From Pedobacter sp. MC2016-24 (GTDB lineage Bacteria; Bacteroidota; Bacteroidia; Sphingobacteriales; Sphingobacteriaceae), in assembly GCF_015223055.1 (NCBI RefSeq), contig NZ_JADFBX010000010.1, positions 116,145 through 180,144 of the forward strand: a stretch of 64,000 nucleotides of DNA, in the 5' to 3' direction. This document shows, piece after piece, positions 25,525 to 34,518 of the stretch (within the stretch, counting starts at the first letter, position 1; each line of letters begins with the position of its first letter). The translations under genes and the position numbers were made by a program. The notes below the pieces were generated by a model. The model ran no database searches and had not been told where the DNA came from. It saw only the letters and a list, made by a program, of their open reading frames with translations.

Positions 25525-26631
25525 ATGCTTAAAAAACACTTTATATGCCTATTACTGCTGCTGCCTTTTCATAGTGTAATGGCTCAGCAAAAATTATTGA
25601 CTAAATTTCCAAAAGGATATGAGCCTGAGGCGGTTGGAAAATTACTTGCTTATCGCTTTGTGGATGGTAAACACATGCTTCATGGAGGCAAATGGATTAG
25701 CTACCCCGAGACGTTTAACTGGGCCGGGTCATTGAAGTATGCTGCATTAAAAAATGATAAAGAACTCCTTCGACTGTTGCAGAATAAATTTGAAACTTTG
25801 TTTACAACAGAAAGGCAGTTGTTGCCCATTATGAATCACGTAGACCTGAACATGTTTGGCAGTTTACCCCTGGCATTTTACCAGGTAACCAATAACAAAC
25901 GCTATTTAGATTTGGGGTTACCATATGCGGATACGCAATGGGAAGTTCCTGCAAGTGGAAAACCTCAGGAAAAAGAATGGGCAGAAAAAGGATACTCCTG
26001 GCAAACGCGCTTATGGATTGACGATATGTATATGATCACCATCGTACAAACACAAGCGTATAAAGCTACCGGTGATCTCAAATATATTGATCGGGCAGCT
26101 AAAGAAATGGTGCTGTATTTAAATGAATTGCAAAAGCCTAACGGCCTCTTTTATCATGCACCGGATGTTCCGTTTTACTGGGGACGCGGAAATGGATGGA
26201 TGGCCGCAGGGATGACAGAATTACTACGGAGTATGCCTGTAGACCATAAGGACCGTCCACGTATACTGGAGGGTTACCACAGCATGATGAAAAGTCTGAA
26301 AGCCTTTCAGGCACCAAATGGCATGTGGAATCAGTTGATTGACGAGCCGGATTGCTGGGCTGAGACATCCGGATCTGCCATGTTTACCTATGCCTTCATC
26401 ACAGGTGTAAAAAAAGGCTGGTTGGACGCCAAAGAATATGCGCCTGCAGCCAGAAAAGCGTGGTTAGCCATGGTGTCTTATGTTGATGAAAAAGGAGCTG
26501 TAAAAGAAGTTTGTGTAGGCACAAATAAGAAAAACGACAAACAATATTATTATGACCGTCCACGTCATACAGGTGATTACCATGGTCAATCGGCCTATCT
26601 ATGGTGTGTTAATGCTCTTTTAGAGCGCTAA
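25525..26631 (+). CDS. GH88/GH105-type unsaturated glycuronyl hydrolase
   Basis: The signal peptide MLKKHFICLLLLLPFHSVMAQ is followed by an (alpha/alpha)6 barrel of about 345 residues. Family landmarks are HVDLNMFGSLPLAFYQVTNN, WIDDMYMITIVQTQAY with the paired catalytic-type Asp, FYWGRGNGWMAAGMTELL and CWAETSGSAMFTYAF. GH105 enzymes remove 4,5-unsaturated galacturonic or related residues left by polysaccharide lyases; the family also includes relatives with other substrates. No lyase gene is present in the window, so the source of an unsaturated uronide would be elsewhere, or the substrate differs. It belongs to the operon behind site A. Confidence 0.86.
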   Translation: MLKKHFICLLLLLPFHSVMAQQKLLTKFPKGYEPEAVGKLLAYRFVDGKHMLHGGKWISYPETFNWAGSLKYAALKNDKELLRLLQNKFETLFTTERQLLPIMNHVDLNMFGSLPLAFYQVTNNKRYLDLGLPYADTQWEVPASGKPQEKEWAEKGYSWQTRLWIDDMYMITIVQTQAYKATGDLKYIDRAAKEMVLYLNELQKPNGLFYHAPDVPFYWGRGNGWMAAGMTELLRSMPVDHKDRPRILEGYHSMMKSLKAFQAPNGMWNQLIDEPDCWAETSGSAMFTYAFITGVKKGWLDAKEYAPAARKAWLAMVSYVDEKGAVKEVCVGTNKKNDKQYYYDRPRHTGDYHGQSAYLWCVNALLER

Positions 26632-26641
26632 AACATATTTT

Positions 26642-27784
26642 ATGCAAATGAAAAAAATATTCGGTATCAGTACGGCAGTTTGCCTGCTGGCCATAAGCTG
26701 TAATCGTGCAGCACAAAAAACGGAGGCAATTAAAATAGATCCCCGGGCTTTTCATAAAACCATAGACAACAAAGCGGTAAATATTTTCGAGCTAAAAAAT
26801 AAAGCTGGATCGAGTGCCTGGATTACCAATTATGGCGGGCGAATCGTGAGTCTTTGGGTTCCCGACAAACAGGGGGGACTCAGAGATGTTGTCGCTGGTT
26901 TTGATCGTGTTGACGGTTATGAGCAATCTACAGAACCCTACTTTGGTGCACTTATCGGGCGTTACGGCAACCGGATAGCCAGGGGGAAGTTTACATTGGC
27001 GGATAAACATTTTAATCTTTTTATAAATAACCCACCAAATACCCTTCATGGCGGAAAAAAAGGATTTCAGGCGGTCGTATGGGACGCAAAGCAAGTCGAT
27101 GCACAGCAGCTTGAACTCAGTTATACATCGCCAGATATGGAAGAAGGTTTTCCTGGTAATTTAAAAGTGAAGGTTGTCTACGAATTGACTAATGACAATG
27201 CATTAAAAATAAGTTATCAGGCTGAGACTGATCAAATCACTGTAGTGAACCTCACCAACCATGCCTTTTTCAATCTCAACGGGGAAGCCAGTGGCAGTAT
27301 ACTTGGCCATGCTGTGAAAATAGATGCAGCGCATTATACCCCTGTTGACGCGACGCTGATTCCAACTGGTAAAATTGAACCAGTAAATGGGACGCCATTT
27401 GATTTTCAAACGCCTGTCAGCATCGGAGCACGCATTAACGACCGCAATGAACAATTGGCTAACGGAAAAGGTTATGATCATAATTTTGTGCTGAATACGC
27501 ATCAGATGACAACGCCTGTGGCTGAGGTAACAGGTGATCAAAGTGGCATTGTGATGCGTATTTATACCACTGAGCCAGGTTTGCAATTTTACAGTGGAAA
27601 CTTTATGCAAGGTAAAAATATAATGAAAGGTGGTCATAAAGACGATTTTCGAACCGCTTTTGCGATGGAAACCCAGCATTATCCAGATTCACCAAATCAA
27701 CCTGGATTTCCATCTACCGTGCTTAAACCGGGAACGGTTTATAAAACCACTTCCATTTATAAGTTTAGCCTGATTGCTAAATAA
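26642..27784 (+). CDS. galM: Aldose 1-epimerase, lipoprotein form
   Basis: A lipoprotein signal ends in LLAISCNRA, so this mutarotase works outside the cytoplasm. Aldose 1-epimerase landmarks are WITNYGGRIVSLWVPD, YFGALIGRYGNRIARGKF, NTLHGGKKGFQ with the catalytic-type His, NLTNHAFFNLNG with the second His, and ETQHYPDSPNQPGFPSTVL with the C-terminal catalytic Glu area. The 380-residue length includes the signal. It speeds anomer interconversion of released sugars such as galactose or glucose. It ends the operon of site A and is convergent with the GH43 gene, 4 bp from its stop. Confidence 0.93.
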   Translation: MQMKKIFGISTAVCLLAISCNRAAQKTEAIKIDPRAFHKTIDNKAVNIFELKNKAGSSAWITNYGGRIVSLWVPDKQGGLRDVVAGFDRVDGYEQSTEPYFGALIGRYGNRIARGKFTLADKHFNLFINNPPNTLHGGKKGFQAVVWDAKQVDAQQLELSYTSPDMEEGFPGNLKVKVVYELTNDNALKISYQAETDQITVVNLTNHAFFNLNGEASGSILGHAVKIDAAHYTPVDATLIPTGKIEPVNGTPFDFQTPVSIGARINDRNEQLANGKGYDHNFVLNTHQMTTPVAEVTGDQSGIVMRIYTTEPGLQFYSGNFMQGKNIMKGGHKDDFRTAFAMETQHYPDSPNQPGFPSTVLKPGTVYKTTSIYKFSLIAK

Positions 27785-27788
27785 AAAA

Positions 27789-28832
27789 CTACTTACTGCC
27801 AGCAGGTAAGGGTATCGCTACACTGGTTGCTAATGGCACACCGAAATCGGGTGTGCCATCTTTTTTCCAGACAAAGGGCTGCGCTCTTGGCGAGCGTTCG
27901 TTACCACAGCCTTGTCCTGGAAAAGAATTGGCATGATACAAAATCCAGTCCTGCGTGCCATCTGGGGATTTGAAAAATGCATTGTGGCCGGTGGCATACA
28001 CGCTGTTTTCGGGCGATTGCTTAAATACGGGTAACGCAGCTTTTTTCCAGGTCGCCGGATCAAGTAAATTACCATTTACGTTGGCTGTGAGCATACCCAG
28101 CGCATATTGATCGGTCCAGCAGGCACTGGCTGAGTAAATCAGGAAGAGTTTATTCCCGTGCTTCAGAATTTCAGGTCCCTCGTTTACATTCAGGTGTTGG
28201 ACATCAGCTGAATTGCGAAGATCTCCATAACATTCCCAGGGATAAACAGGTGAAGAGATTTTGACCCTGGAACTTTCCACGGTAAGGGGATCTTTCATCT
28301 TTGCAATATAAATGTGCTGTTCGCCATTTTTATCACCTTCCCATCCCGACCAGATCAGGTAAAGCTTTCCTTTGTGCTCAAAAACGGAACCATCAATGGC
28401 CCATTTATTGGTCACATCTGTGATCTGACCTTTAAATACCCATTCACCTTCAGTTGGGTCCTGTGACTTATTTTCCAATACAAAAAGGCGATGGTTCTTA
28501 TTGTCACCGTCATCCGCTGAAAAATACATGTACCATTTTTTTTGAATGTAATGTAACTCTGGCGCCCAGATTTCTTTGGAGTAATTTGTGCCCGCCGGTG
28601 GCGTCCATATGACTTTGCGAACCGCGTTTTTCAGGTCAGTAACACTCCTGGATTTCCAAATGGCCAGATTTTTTCCTGTAGTGTGGGTATAATAATAAAA
28701 ACCATTGTTGAAAATTACCCATGGATCAGGTCCCGAGGGCAAGATGGGATTGGTAAATGTTTTTTCCGGTTTAATCTGGGCAGACGCAGCCATGACCTGA
28801 AGGATCAGGAGGAGTAAAGTTAATTTTTTCAT
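27789..28832 (-). CDS. Secreted GH43-family glycoside hydrolase
   Basis: The protein (347 aa) has a signal peptide (MKKLTLLLLILQVMAASA) and one five-bladed beta-propeller domain of GH43 type. Landmarks are NPILPSGPDPWVIFNNGFYY with the base Asp, KEIWAPELHYIQKKWYMYFS, WAIDGSVFEHKGKLYLIWSG and NEGPEILKHGNKLFLIYS, where the Glu is the likely acid. Activity would be arabinosidase, xylosidase or galactosidase. It is the third gene of the unit that starts with the sensor kinase and response regulator, 46 bp after the regulator, an unusual place for an enzyme gene. The enzyme at 52807-54378 shares many of its motifs. Confidence 0.9.
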   Translation of the reverse strand: MKKLTLLLLILQVMAASAQIKPEKTFTNPILPSGPDPWVIFNNGFYYYTHTTGKNLAIWKSRSVTDLKNAVRKVIWTPPAGTNYSKEIWAPELHYIQKKWYMYFSADDGDNKNHRLFVLENKSQDPTEGEWVFKGQITDVTNKWAIDGSVFEHKGKLYLIWSGWEGDKNGEQHIYIAKMKDPLTVESSRVKISSPVYPWECYGDLRNSADVQHLNVNEGPEILKHGNKLFLIYSASACWTDQYALGMLTANVNGNLLDPATWKKAALPVFKQSPENSVYATGHNAFFKSPDGTQDWILYHANSFPGQGCGNERSPRAQPFVWKKDGTPDFGVPLATSVAIPLPAGSK

Positions 28833-28878
28833 TTGTATGTTATGATTAATTGTTGTGTTTCCTTATTACAAGCTAAAT

Positions 28879-29646
28879 TTATACTGCTTTGTCAATTGAA
28901 TTGATGTATTCAAGCGGGCTAAGGTTAAAGTACCGTTGGAAATTTTTATTAAAAAGACTCTGACTACTGTATCCTACCATTTTGGCAATTTCAAAAAGAG
29001 AAAATTCGTTTTGTGCCATGAGCCTGGTCGCTTTTTTAAGGCGGGTGATGTCGATCAGTTCTTTTGGTGATAAGGAGGAAAGAGATTTTATTTTGCGATA
29101 AAAGGTGGGTCTGCTCATGTTCATATGTTCGGCAAGCTGATCAATATCAATATTGTGATTCTTGATGTTTTTCCGGATATATTCATCTAGTTTTTTGAGA
29201 AAAGCTTCATCAGTTTTTGAATGGGCCATGACGCGGACATCTTCAAATGGTGAACTCGCAAAATGATCCTTTATTTTTAGTCGGTTTTTGAGCAGATTTG
29301 CGATCTGCAACTGCAGGAGTTCCGGCGAAAATGGTTTTTGAATATAGACGTCTGCACCAACTTCCAGGCTTTCTATATGAGCCTGGTAGGTGTTTTTAGA
29401 GGTTAGCAACACAACTGGTATATGGCAATATTCTACTTTCGACTTGATCAGCCGGCAAAGCTCAAAACCGTCTATTCCCGGCATCATGATGTCTGATATG
29501 ATTAGGTCTACAACCTGCGTATCCAGGATGCTCTGGGCAATTTCTCCATTAGCAGCCAAATGCAGTTTATACGTGTCGCCCAAAACTTCGGATAAAAATT
29601 CGAGGATATCCTCGTTGTCATCTATAATTAAAATGCTGTCGGTCAT
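28879..29646 (-). CDS. AraC-type response regulator of a split two-component system
   Basis: A receiver domain (about 3-120) shows the acidic pair DD at 9-10, phospho-acceptor D52 in SDIMMPGIDG and the switch region LLTSKN. An AraC-type double helix-turn-helix follows (about 150-250; IDIDQLAEHMNMSRPTFYRK, FEIAKMVGYSSQSLFNKNFQ and RYFNLSPLEY). In classical hybrid two-component systems of Bacteroidota these two domains are the C-terminus of the sensor; here they form a separate gene starting 1 bp after the kinase stop. It is the only AraC-type regulator in the window and the best candidate to bind the nine triple-repeat sites in front of the glycan genes, whose helical-turn spacing suits AraC proteins (inference). 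Confidence 0.92.
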   Translation of the reverse strand: MTDSILIIDDNEDILEFLSEVLGDTYKLHLAANGEIAQSILDTQVVDLIISDIMMPGIDGFELCRLIKSKVEYCHIPVVLLTSKNTYQAHIESLEVGADVYIQKPFSPELLQLQIANLLKNRLKIKDHFASSPFEDVRVMAHSKTDEAFLKKLDEYIRKNIKNHNIDIDQLAEHMNMSRPTFYRKIKSLSSLSPKELIDITRLKKATRLMAQNEFSLFEIAKMVGYSSQSLFNKNFQRYFNLSPLEYINSIDKAV

Positions 29647-29647
29647 A

Positions 29648-32600
29648 CTATTGCTTTATCTTTTTCCAACTACTTAATTTGAATTCAATTTTTTGATGTA
29701 TGGGTAATGCCAGTTCAAAAACCACCTGGTCTGTGGCTCCCGAAACCAGGGTCAAAGAGCCATTGTGTAATTCTGTTAGGGTTTGAGCCAGTGATAGCCC
29801 GATTCCTGTTCCTGGTTTATCTTTACTATGTAACCTAAAAAAGGGTTCGAAAATCTGCTTGCTGAATTCGTTGGGTATACCTTTGCCATCGTTGCTAAAT
29901 CTGATGATAAATTGCTCGTCCGCTGGTTTCAAGGTAGCCAAACTTACGGTTACGCGATGATCTCCATATTTGATGGCATTGGAGATCAGGTTACTGCAAA
30001 TCCTGACCAGAGCTTCCATATCTGCAAAAACGGTAACCTGATTGTCGGGGAGTTCCAGATTTAGGGAAATGTGATTTTTTTCCGCTTCTTGTCTGAATGC
30101 AGCGATCTGTTCTTTTAATAAACCATGAAGATTGATGTTCACAAAGTTCAATCCAAATTGATGCATTTCCGTTTTTCGGAAATCGAGTAACTGACTGGTC
30201 AGTTCGGCCAGGCGTTTTGCATTTTTCTCAACCATCAATAAGCTCTTTTTGATTCCGAGGTGTTCATCAGCCTTTTTTAACATGCGTTCTACAGGGCCGA
30301 TAATTAAGGTTAAGGGAGTTTGTATCTCATGTGCAATGTTGGTGAAAAATTCGATTTTGGCCTGATAAATTTCCTTTTCTTTTTCGTGTTCAAATAGCTG
30401 TAATTTATTCAGGTTTTTACGTTCAAGCGAACGGTGATAATAGCGTAATGACCAGAACAAAATGATGGAGAATACCAGGACGTAAAGCAGGTAAGCAGTA
30501 TAACTTTTCCAAAAAGGTGGAAGAATCTGGATGAAGAGTCGGCGTTCTTTACCCTTCCAGCTGTCGACATTACTCTTTGCCCGTACTAAAAAAGTGTAGC
30601 TGCCTGCTGAAAGGTCTGTAAAGTAAGCCTTTCGGTTGCTGCTCAGGAATGTTGCTTTTTTATCCAGACCCTGCATCCGGTATTCATATCGGGTTACTTC
30701 TGGTGATGAATAATTCAGTGCGGCAAATTCGATACTAAAATTGTTTTGATCGTGCGAGAGCACAATAGTATCTGTGTATAAAATGGCTTTACTAAGCGGT
30801 GTATTTTGGGTATTGGCCGTAACATCCTGGTTATTGATCTGAAATCCGGTGATGTAAGTTGGAGGACCAGTCTCTTTCTGCTTAAATGCCTTTGGGTCAA
30901 AAGCAATCATTCCTTTGACAGACCCGAAGTACATTTTACCGTCGGCAGCTTTATGGGCTGAATTGTAGTTAAACTGATCGGTGATCAGGCCGTTAGATTT
31001 TGTGTAAATTTTGAATTTTTCCGTAAGCATATCAAAACAGACCAGGCCTTTCAGTGAACTGATCCATAGGTGCTTTGAGTCGTCTTCGAGCATGCGGAAA
31101 AATACATTACTCGGCAGGCCATTTTTAGTGGTAAACTTTTTAATGGTCTTCCGGTCAGGACTCAGTCTGATAAATCCACCGCCTTCTGTGGTAAACCATA
31201 AGGCATGGTTGCTGTCTTCCAAAATACCGTACACAGGAAATTCGTTTACGATCTGATGATTGATGGTATCTCCAAACCGGATATTGCCATGTTTGCCGGT
31301 TTTGGGGTTGTAATAAAATGTGCCCTGCGCAACACTACCCGTCCAGATATTTCCTTCATGATCTTCTTTAACATCAAACATATAGGTGTTATAAGGTATC
31401 TCCTGAATGCGGGCAAATTTCTTCTTTTTCCGGTCATAGGTAAATAAGCCCGATCCGGTATAAGCAGTACCAATAAGGAGTGTGTTGTCGCGGGTCAGGT
31501 AAATAGAAAGCACAAAATCACTCACCTTGTCATTCTTGTCGCCTATAAATTTGAAACGATCGGTGATCAGACCTGTACGCATGTTCATGATTTCCAGGCC
31601 GTGCAGAAAGGAGCCAATGAAAAGTTGATCCCCAAGAGCCATTAAACCATGGATATTGGGATAGGACACAGCTCCTTTTTTTCCTGTGGCATTGAAATTG
31701 GTGAATTTTCCCGTTTTTAAGTCCAGTTTATTAAATCCTGCATCCTCTGTACCAATCCATAAATTTCCTTTATTATCCGAGCAGATTTCACGAACAGCGC
31801 TGCCAGAAATGGAATTGGTGCCCATTAATGGATAATACTTTTCAAATCGTGCATTTTCTTTCGAATAGTAATTTAATCCACCAAAAAAAGTACCTGCCCA
31901 CATGCCACCTTGGTTATCTCTGCATACGGCATATACGGCATTATCTGCAATGGAATAGGGGTCGCCATTTCTTTTCCGTAGGTTACGGCTGGTATTGGTT
32001 GCCAGGTTGTAAATGTAAATACCAGATTCAGTAGCCACCCAGTATTCCTGATCGTCACCGGCAGTAATGTCCCGTACGTAGATGTCGGTCGCTTCACTGT
32101 TTTTTAAAGGCAAAGATTTGATCAATCCGGTCCTGGTGTTATAGCTTTTCAGACCCTGCTTAAAGCAGCCCACCAATAACTCATGATCATTTACGAAAAA
32201 TATTTTGCTGATTGAGCGCAGATTTGGCGGGACTTGCTGATCAATAATTCTAACGCTGCTGGTTGATTTCGTCCGGGGATTATAATTGATGATCAGTCCC
32301 TGATCATTGCCTATCCACAGATTCATATTGCTGTCGAAAGCAATACAGGAGGCTTGGATGTTTAAATTTACAGTTCGGTTCTCTTTTTGAATGTATTGGT
32401 AAAGCCTGCGGTTTGCCAGGAAAAACAAATTATTTTCGTTATCTGGTAAAACATTGTCGATATAGCTGTGTGGAGCGATCTCAAGTGGTGTAAAAACCTC
32501 CCGGTAGGGGTCATATTTAAAAACCCCTGTTCCTGTGCCGATCCAGAGCATCCCGGTCTTGTCTTCCGCAAGCGCAGTAACGATATTGTTTCCTATGTTC

Positions 32601-32839
32601 CCGAATTTGTTCTTTTTGTTTTTGTAAGTCTTAAAAGAATAGCCATCAAAACTATTTAATCCACCACGGCTACCGATCCAGATGATACCTTTACTGTCTT
32701 GTATAATTGAGGTCAGCGAATTGTGAGCTAAACCATCATCTGCCTGATAATGTTTAAAATAATAGGATTGGCCCTTGCAGGTGGAAATTGCAAGAAAGAT
32801 CATCACTTGAAAAAAAACAAATGAAATTGTAGGCCGCAT
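29648..32839 (-). CDS. Two-component sensor kinase with Reg_prop propellers
   Basis: A signal peptide or anchor (about 1-23) leads into a large periplasmic sensor of Reg_prop repeats (about 25-650; repeated pattern such as GIIWIGSRGGLNSFDGY, GNLWIGTEDAGFNKLD), making two seven-bladed propellers. A Y_Y_Y domain follows (about 690-775; LDKKATFLSSNRKAYFTDL, SYTFLVRAKS), then one TM helix (about 783-800), HisKA with H837 in FTNIAHEIQTPLTLI, and HATPase_c (N box NLISNAIKYGD, G boxes DGKGIPNEF and GTGIGLSL). The H-box has HEIQTP where HEIRTP is common. At 1063 residues it stops where receiver and AraC domains would continue in a hybrid protein; the next gene supplies them. It probably detects an oligosaccharide from the local glycan. 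Confidence 0.93.
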   Translation of the reverse strand: MRPTISFVFFQVMIFLAISTCKGQSYYFKHYQADDGLAHNSLTSIIQDSKGIIWIGSRGGLNSFDGYSFKTYKNKKNKFGNIGNNIVTALAEDKTGMLWIGTGTGVFKYDPYREVFTPLEIAPHSYIDNVLPDNENNLFFLANRRLYQYIQKENRTVNLNIQASCIAFDSNMNLWIGNDQGLIINYNPRTKSTSSVRIIDQQVPPNLRSISKIFFVNDHELLVGCFKQGLKSYNTRTGLIKSLPLKNSEATDIYVRDITAGDDQEYWVATESGIYIYNLATNTSRNLRKRNGDPYSIADNAVYAVCRDNQGGMWAGTFFGGLNYYSKENARFEKYYPLMGTNSISGSAVREICSDNKGNLWIGTEDAGFNKLDLKTGKFTNFNATGKKGAVSYPNIHGLMALGDQLFIGSFLHGLEIMNMRTGLITDRFKFIGDKNDKVSDFVLSIYLTRDNTLLIGTAYTGSGLFTYDRKKKKFARIQEIPYNTYMFDVKEDHEGNIWTGSVAQGTFYYNPKTGKHGNIRFGDTINHQIVNEFPVYGILEDSNHALWFTTEGGGFIRLSPDRKTIKKFTTKNGLPSNVFFRMLEDDSKHLWISSLKGLVCFDMLTEKFKIYTKSNGLITDQFNYNSAHKAADGKMYFGSVKGMIAFDPKAFKQKETGPPTYITGFQINNQDVTANTQNTPLSKAILYTDTIVLSHDQNNFSIEFAALNYSSPEVTRYEYRMQGLDKKATFLSSNRKAYFTDLSAGSYTFLVRAKSNVDSWKGKERRLFIQILPPFWKSYTAYLLYVLVFSIILFWSLRYYHRSLERKNLNKLQLFEHEKEKEIYQAKIEFFTNIAHEIQTPLTLIIGPVERMLKKADEHLGIKKSLLMVEKNAKRLAELTSQLLDFRKTEMHQFGLNFVNINLHGLLKEQIAAFRQEAEKNHISLNLELPDNQVTVFADMEALVRICSNLISNAIKYGDHRVTVSLATLKPADEQFIIRFSNDGKGIPNEFSKQIFEPFFRLHSKDKPGTGIGLSLAQTLTELHNGSLTLVSGATDQVVFELALPIHQKIEFKLSSWKKIKQ

Positions 32840-32985
32840 AATTTGGTTTTTTCAAATATATATAAATCGTATCGTTATATTATTCAGCCTGAAAGTACTG
32901 ATCGGTGACTTCAAGATTGCTATTTTCTTTATTTGCTTATTATCAGGTTTTTATGTTTTTATCGTATCTTTTTGAATTCATGAAA

Positions 32986-33012
32986 TGAGACGTATCGACA
33001 AAAAAATGAACA
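32986..33012 (+). promoter_or_regulatory. Glycan regulon site B
   Basis: Repeats read ATGAGAC, TCGAC and ATGAACA. The -7 box TATTTTGG lies at 33034-33041 and AGCCAAATTTAAACC begins at 33051. The start codon of the GH76 gene is 104 bp downstream. The sensor kinase gene diverges on the other side and shows no such site in its own orientation. Confidence 0.7.
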
Positions 33013-33115
33013 GAAATTCAACGATTGTTTACTTATTTTGGAACACAAATAGCCAAATTTAAACCACACTGTAAATTCTTTGGAAAGCAGTAAAAACACA
33101 ACTTCACATCACACA

Positions 33116-34204
33116 ATGAAATTATTGCAAAAATTAACAGCCTTGCTCATCGTATTTTTAGTGCATAAGCATGTTGCTGTCGCACAATTAAACCAATCCC
33201 TGGGCACAAAGTCCCTCCAATCTCCTGAAAATCATAAAAACACAGCGGCAAGGGAGGCGTTCGAGGTTTGGTATTGGGAATACGATCTTGAAAACCGAAA
33301 AGGTTTCTGGGATCAGGCTGAGATGATGGAAGTAGTACTTGATGCTTATGAAGTGACAAAAGACCGCGCCTACCTGAAAAGATTTGACAGACTCTATCAA
33401 AATTTTATTGCTGTTCATCGGGAGGACTGGATGTACAATGAATTCAATGACGACATTGCATGGGCGGTTCTTTTTTGCGTGCGGGCATATAAGTTTACAG
33501 GCAATAAAGTCTACCTTCAAAAAGCAAAAGATCAGTTTGATAAAATGTATGCAAGGGCGTATACGCCAAGTTATGGTGGCGGGCTGATCTGGAACGAATC
33601 AAAAACCTCCAAAAATGCCTGTATCAACGGTCCAGCCATGGTTGCTTGTTGTTATCTGGCGCAAAGTACGGGTGATAACAGTTATTACAATAAAGCGATA
33701 GACCTATACAAATGGTCTAAAACTTATCTCTTTAATCCAGAAACTGGAAAAGTAAACGATGCCATCAATCTGGATAAAGCCACACAAACGATCAAGGTAT
33801 TTCCCTGGAGCTCAACATACAATCAGGGTACCTATATGGGCGCTGCAGTAATGTTGTACAAGCATACAAAAGATCCTGAATATTTGGAGAACGCCAGGAA
33901 AATAGCGCATTATACAAAGGATACTATGTACAAAGGTCAGGTCATCAATAACGAAGATAATGGAGATGATTTGCCAGGCTTCAAAGGCATTTTTGCTCGC
34001 TATGCTCGGAGTTATATAGCCGAAACCAAAGATAAACTGATGGCAGAATGGATGCTGCTGAATGCTAAAACTGCCTATGAAAACCGCAATTCTTCAGGAC
34101 TTATACATACCAGGTGGGGCACGAAAACTCCGGAAGCCCGTCCTGAATCTGCTTTTGGCTGCTCTACAGCTGTTTCTTTATTGATGAATACCTCAAGCTT
34201 GTAA
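33116..34204 (+). CDS. Secreted GH76 alpha-1,6-mannanase
   Basis: I chose the ATG at 33116 (362 aa) because it opens a signal peptide (about 1-24, ending VAVAQ); the longer frame from 33080 begins with TTG. The fold is an (alpha/alpha)6 barrel, and the GH76 signature is FNDDIAWAVLFCVRAYKFTG with the catalytic pair D112/D113. Further landmarks are GGGLIWNESKTSKNACINGP, FPWSSTYNQGTYMGAAVMLY and CSTAVSLLM. GH76 enzymes cut the alpha-1,6-mannan backbone of yeast cell-wall mannoprotein or bacterial mannans. It is a single-gene unit behind site B and is probably the surface or periplasmic endo-enzyme feeding the SusC/SusD locus downstream. Confidence 0.9.
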   Translation: MKLLQKLTALLIVFLVHKHVAVAQLNQSLGTKSLQSPENHKNTAAREAFEVWYWEYDLENRKGFWDQAEMMEVVLDAYEVTKDRAYLKRFDRLYQNFIAVHREDWMYNEFNDDIAWAVLFCVRAYKFTGNKVYLQKAKDQFDKMYARAYTPSYGGGLIWNESKTSKNACINGPAMVACCYLAQSTGDNSYYNKAIDLYKWSKTYLFNPETGKVNDAINLDKATQTIKVFPWSSTYNQGTYMGAAVMLYKHTKDPEYLENARKIAHYTKDTMYKGQVINNEDNGDDLPGFKGIFARYARSYIAETKDKLMAEWMLLNAKTAYENRNSSGLIHTRWGTKTPEARPESAFGCSTAVSLLMNTSSL

Positions 34205-34222
34205 AGCTTATCGATTTTTTTT
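34195..34222 (+). terminator. Short hairpin with T-run after the GH76 gene
   Basis: AAGCTT at 34195-34200 pairs with AAGCTT at 34204-34209 over a 3-nt loop. After ATCGA, eight T residues follow (about 34215-34222). The stem overlaps the last codons and the stop. It is short, so only moderate confidence. Confidence 0.45.
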
Positions 34223-34267
34223 GTGTTTTGATTTACAGTGGATTATAAGGTTTTTGCTGAAGAAGTT

Positions 34268-34294
34268 TGAGACGAATCGACAAAAAGTTGAGCA
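34268..34294 (+). promoter_or_regulatory. Glycan regulon site C
   Basis: Repeats are TTGAGAC, TCGAC and TTGAGCA. The -7 box TAATTTGA is at 34317-34324 and AACCAAATATAAACC begins at 34334. The ATG of the short decayed ORF is 114 bp downstream, the normal distance for a gene of this regulon; the next real gene is 558 bp away. Confidence 0.7.
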
Positions 34295-34420
34295 AATTAT
34301 GCAAATCAAATTCATTTAATTTGATTGTTAATAAACCAAATATAAACCGACTGCATATTCCTTTTCTGGCCATCGTACCAATCGCAATTGCAGTATAAAA
34401 CCATTTTATGAAAACAAATT
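34268..34420 (+). repeat. Leader duplication, copy 1
   Basis: The sequence from site C to the start of the short ORF aligns without a gap to 35958-36110: both have 140 bp from the first base of the site to the ATG. The copies share GACAAAAAGTTGA, TTAATTTGA, AACCAAATATAAACC and AATTGCAGTA and differ at scattered bases, so the duplication is old. Confidence 0.7.
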
Positions 34421-34518
34421 TACTCTTCTTATTTATTACCGCAATTCTTTCGAAGGTCATGGGATATGGCAAAACAAGTTTGTTAGTTGACTTAAGCCCA
34501 GTCAGGTCAATTGTGTGA
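34408..34518 (+). pseudogene. 36-codon remnant with signal-peptide-like start
   Basis: The ATG at 34408 starts a frame reading MKTNLLFLFITAILSK, a convincing export signal, but a TGA stops it after 36 codons. Its ATG sits exactly where the regulon's genes normally start after the site. The counterpart in the second leader copy (36098-36175) is related in its first codons (N at 4, L at 5, FL at 7-8) and also stops early. It is probably the 5' end of a lost exported protein; a translated leader peptide is the alternative. Confidence 0.45.

Noticed and set aside
32840..32985. Triple-repeat site for the sensor kinase gene itself
   Set aside because: An AACCAAAT-like string occurs just before the ATG, but nothing like the three repeats lies about 40 nt upstream of it.
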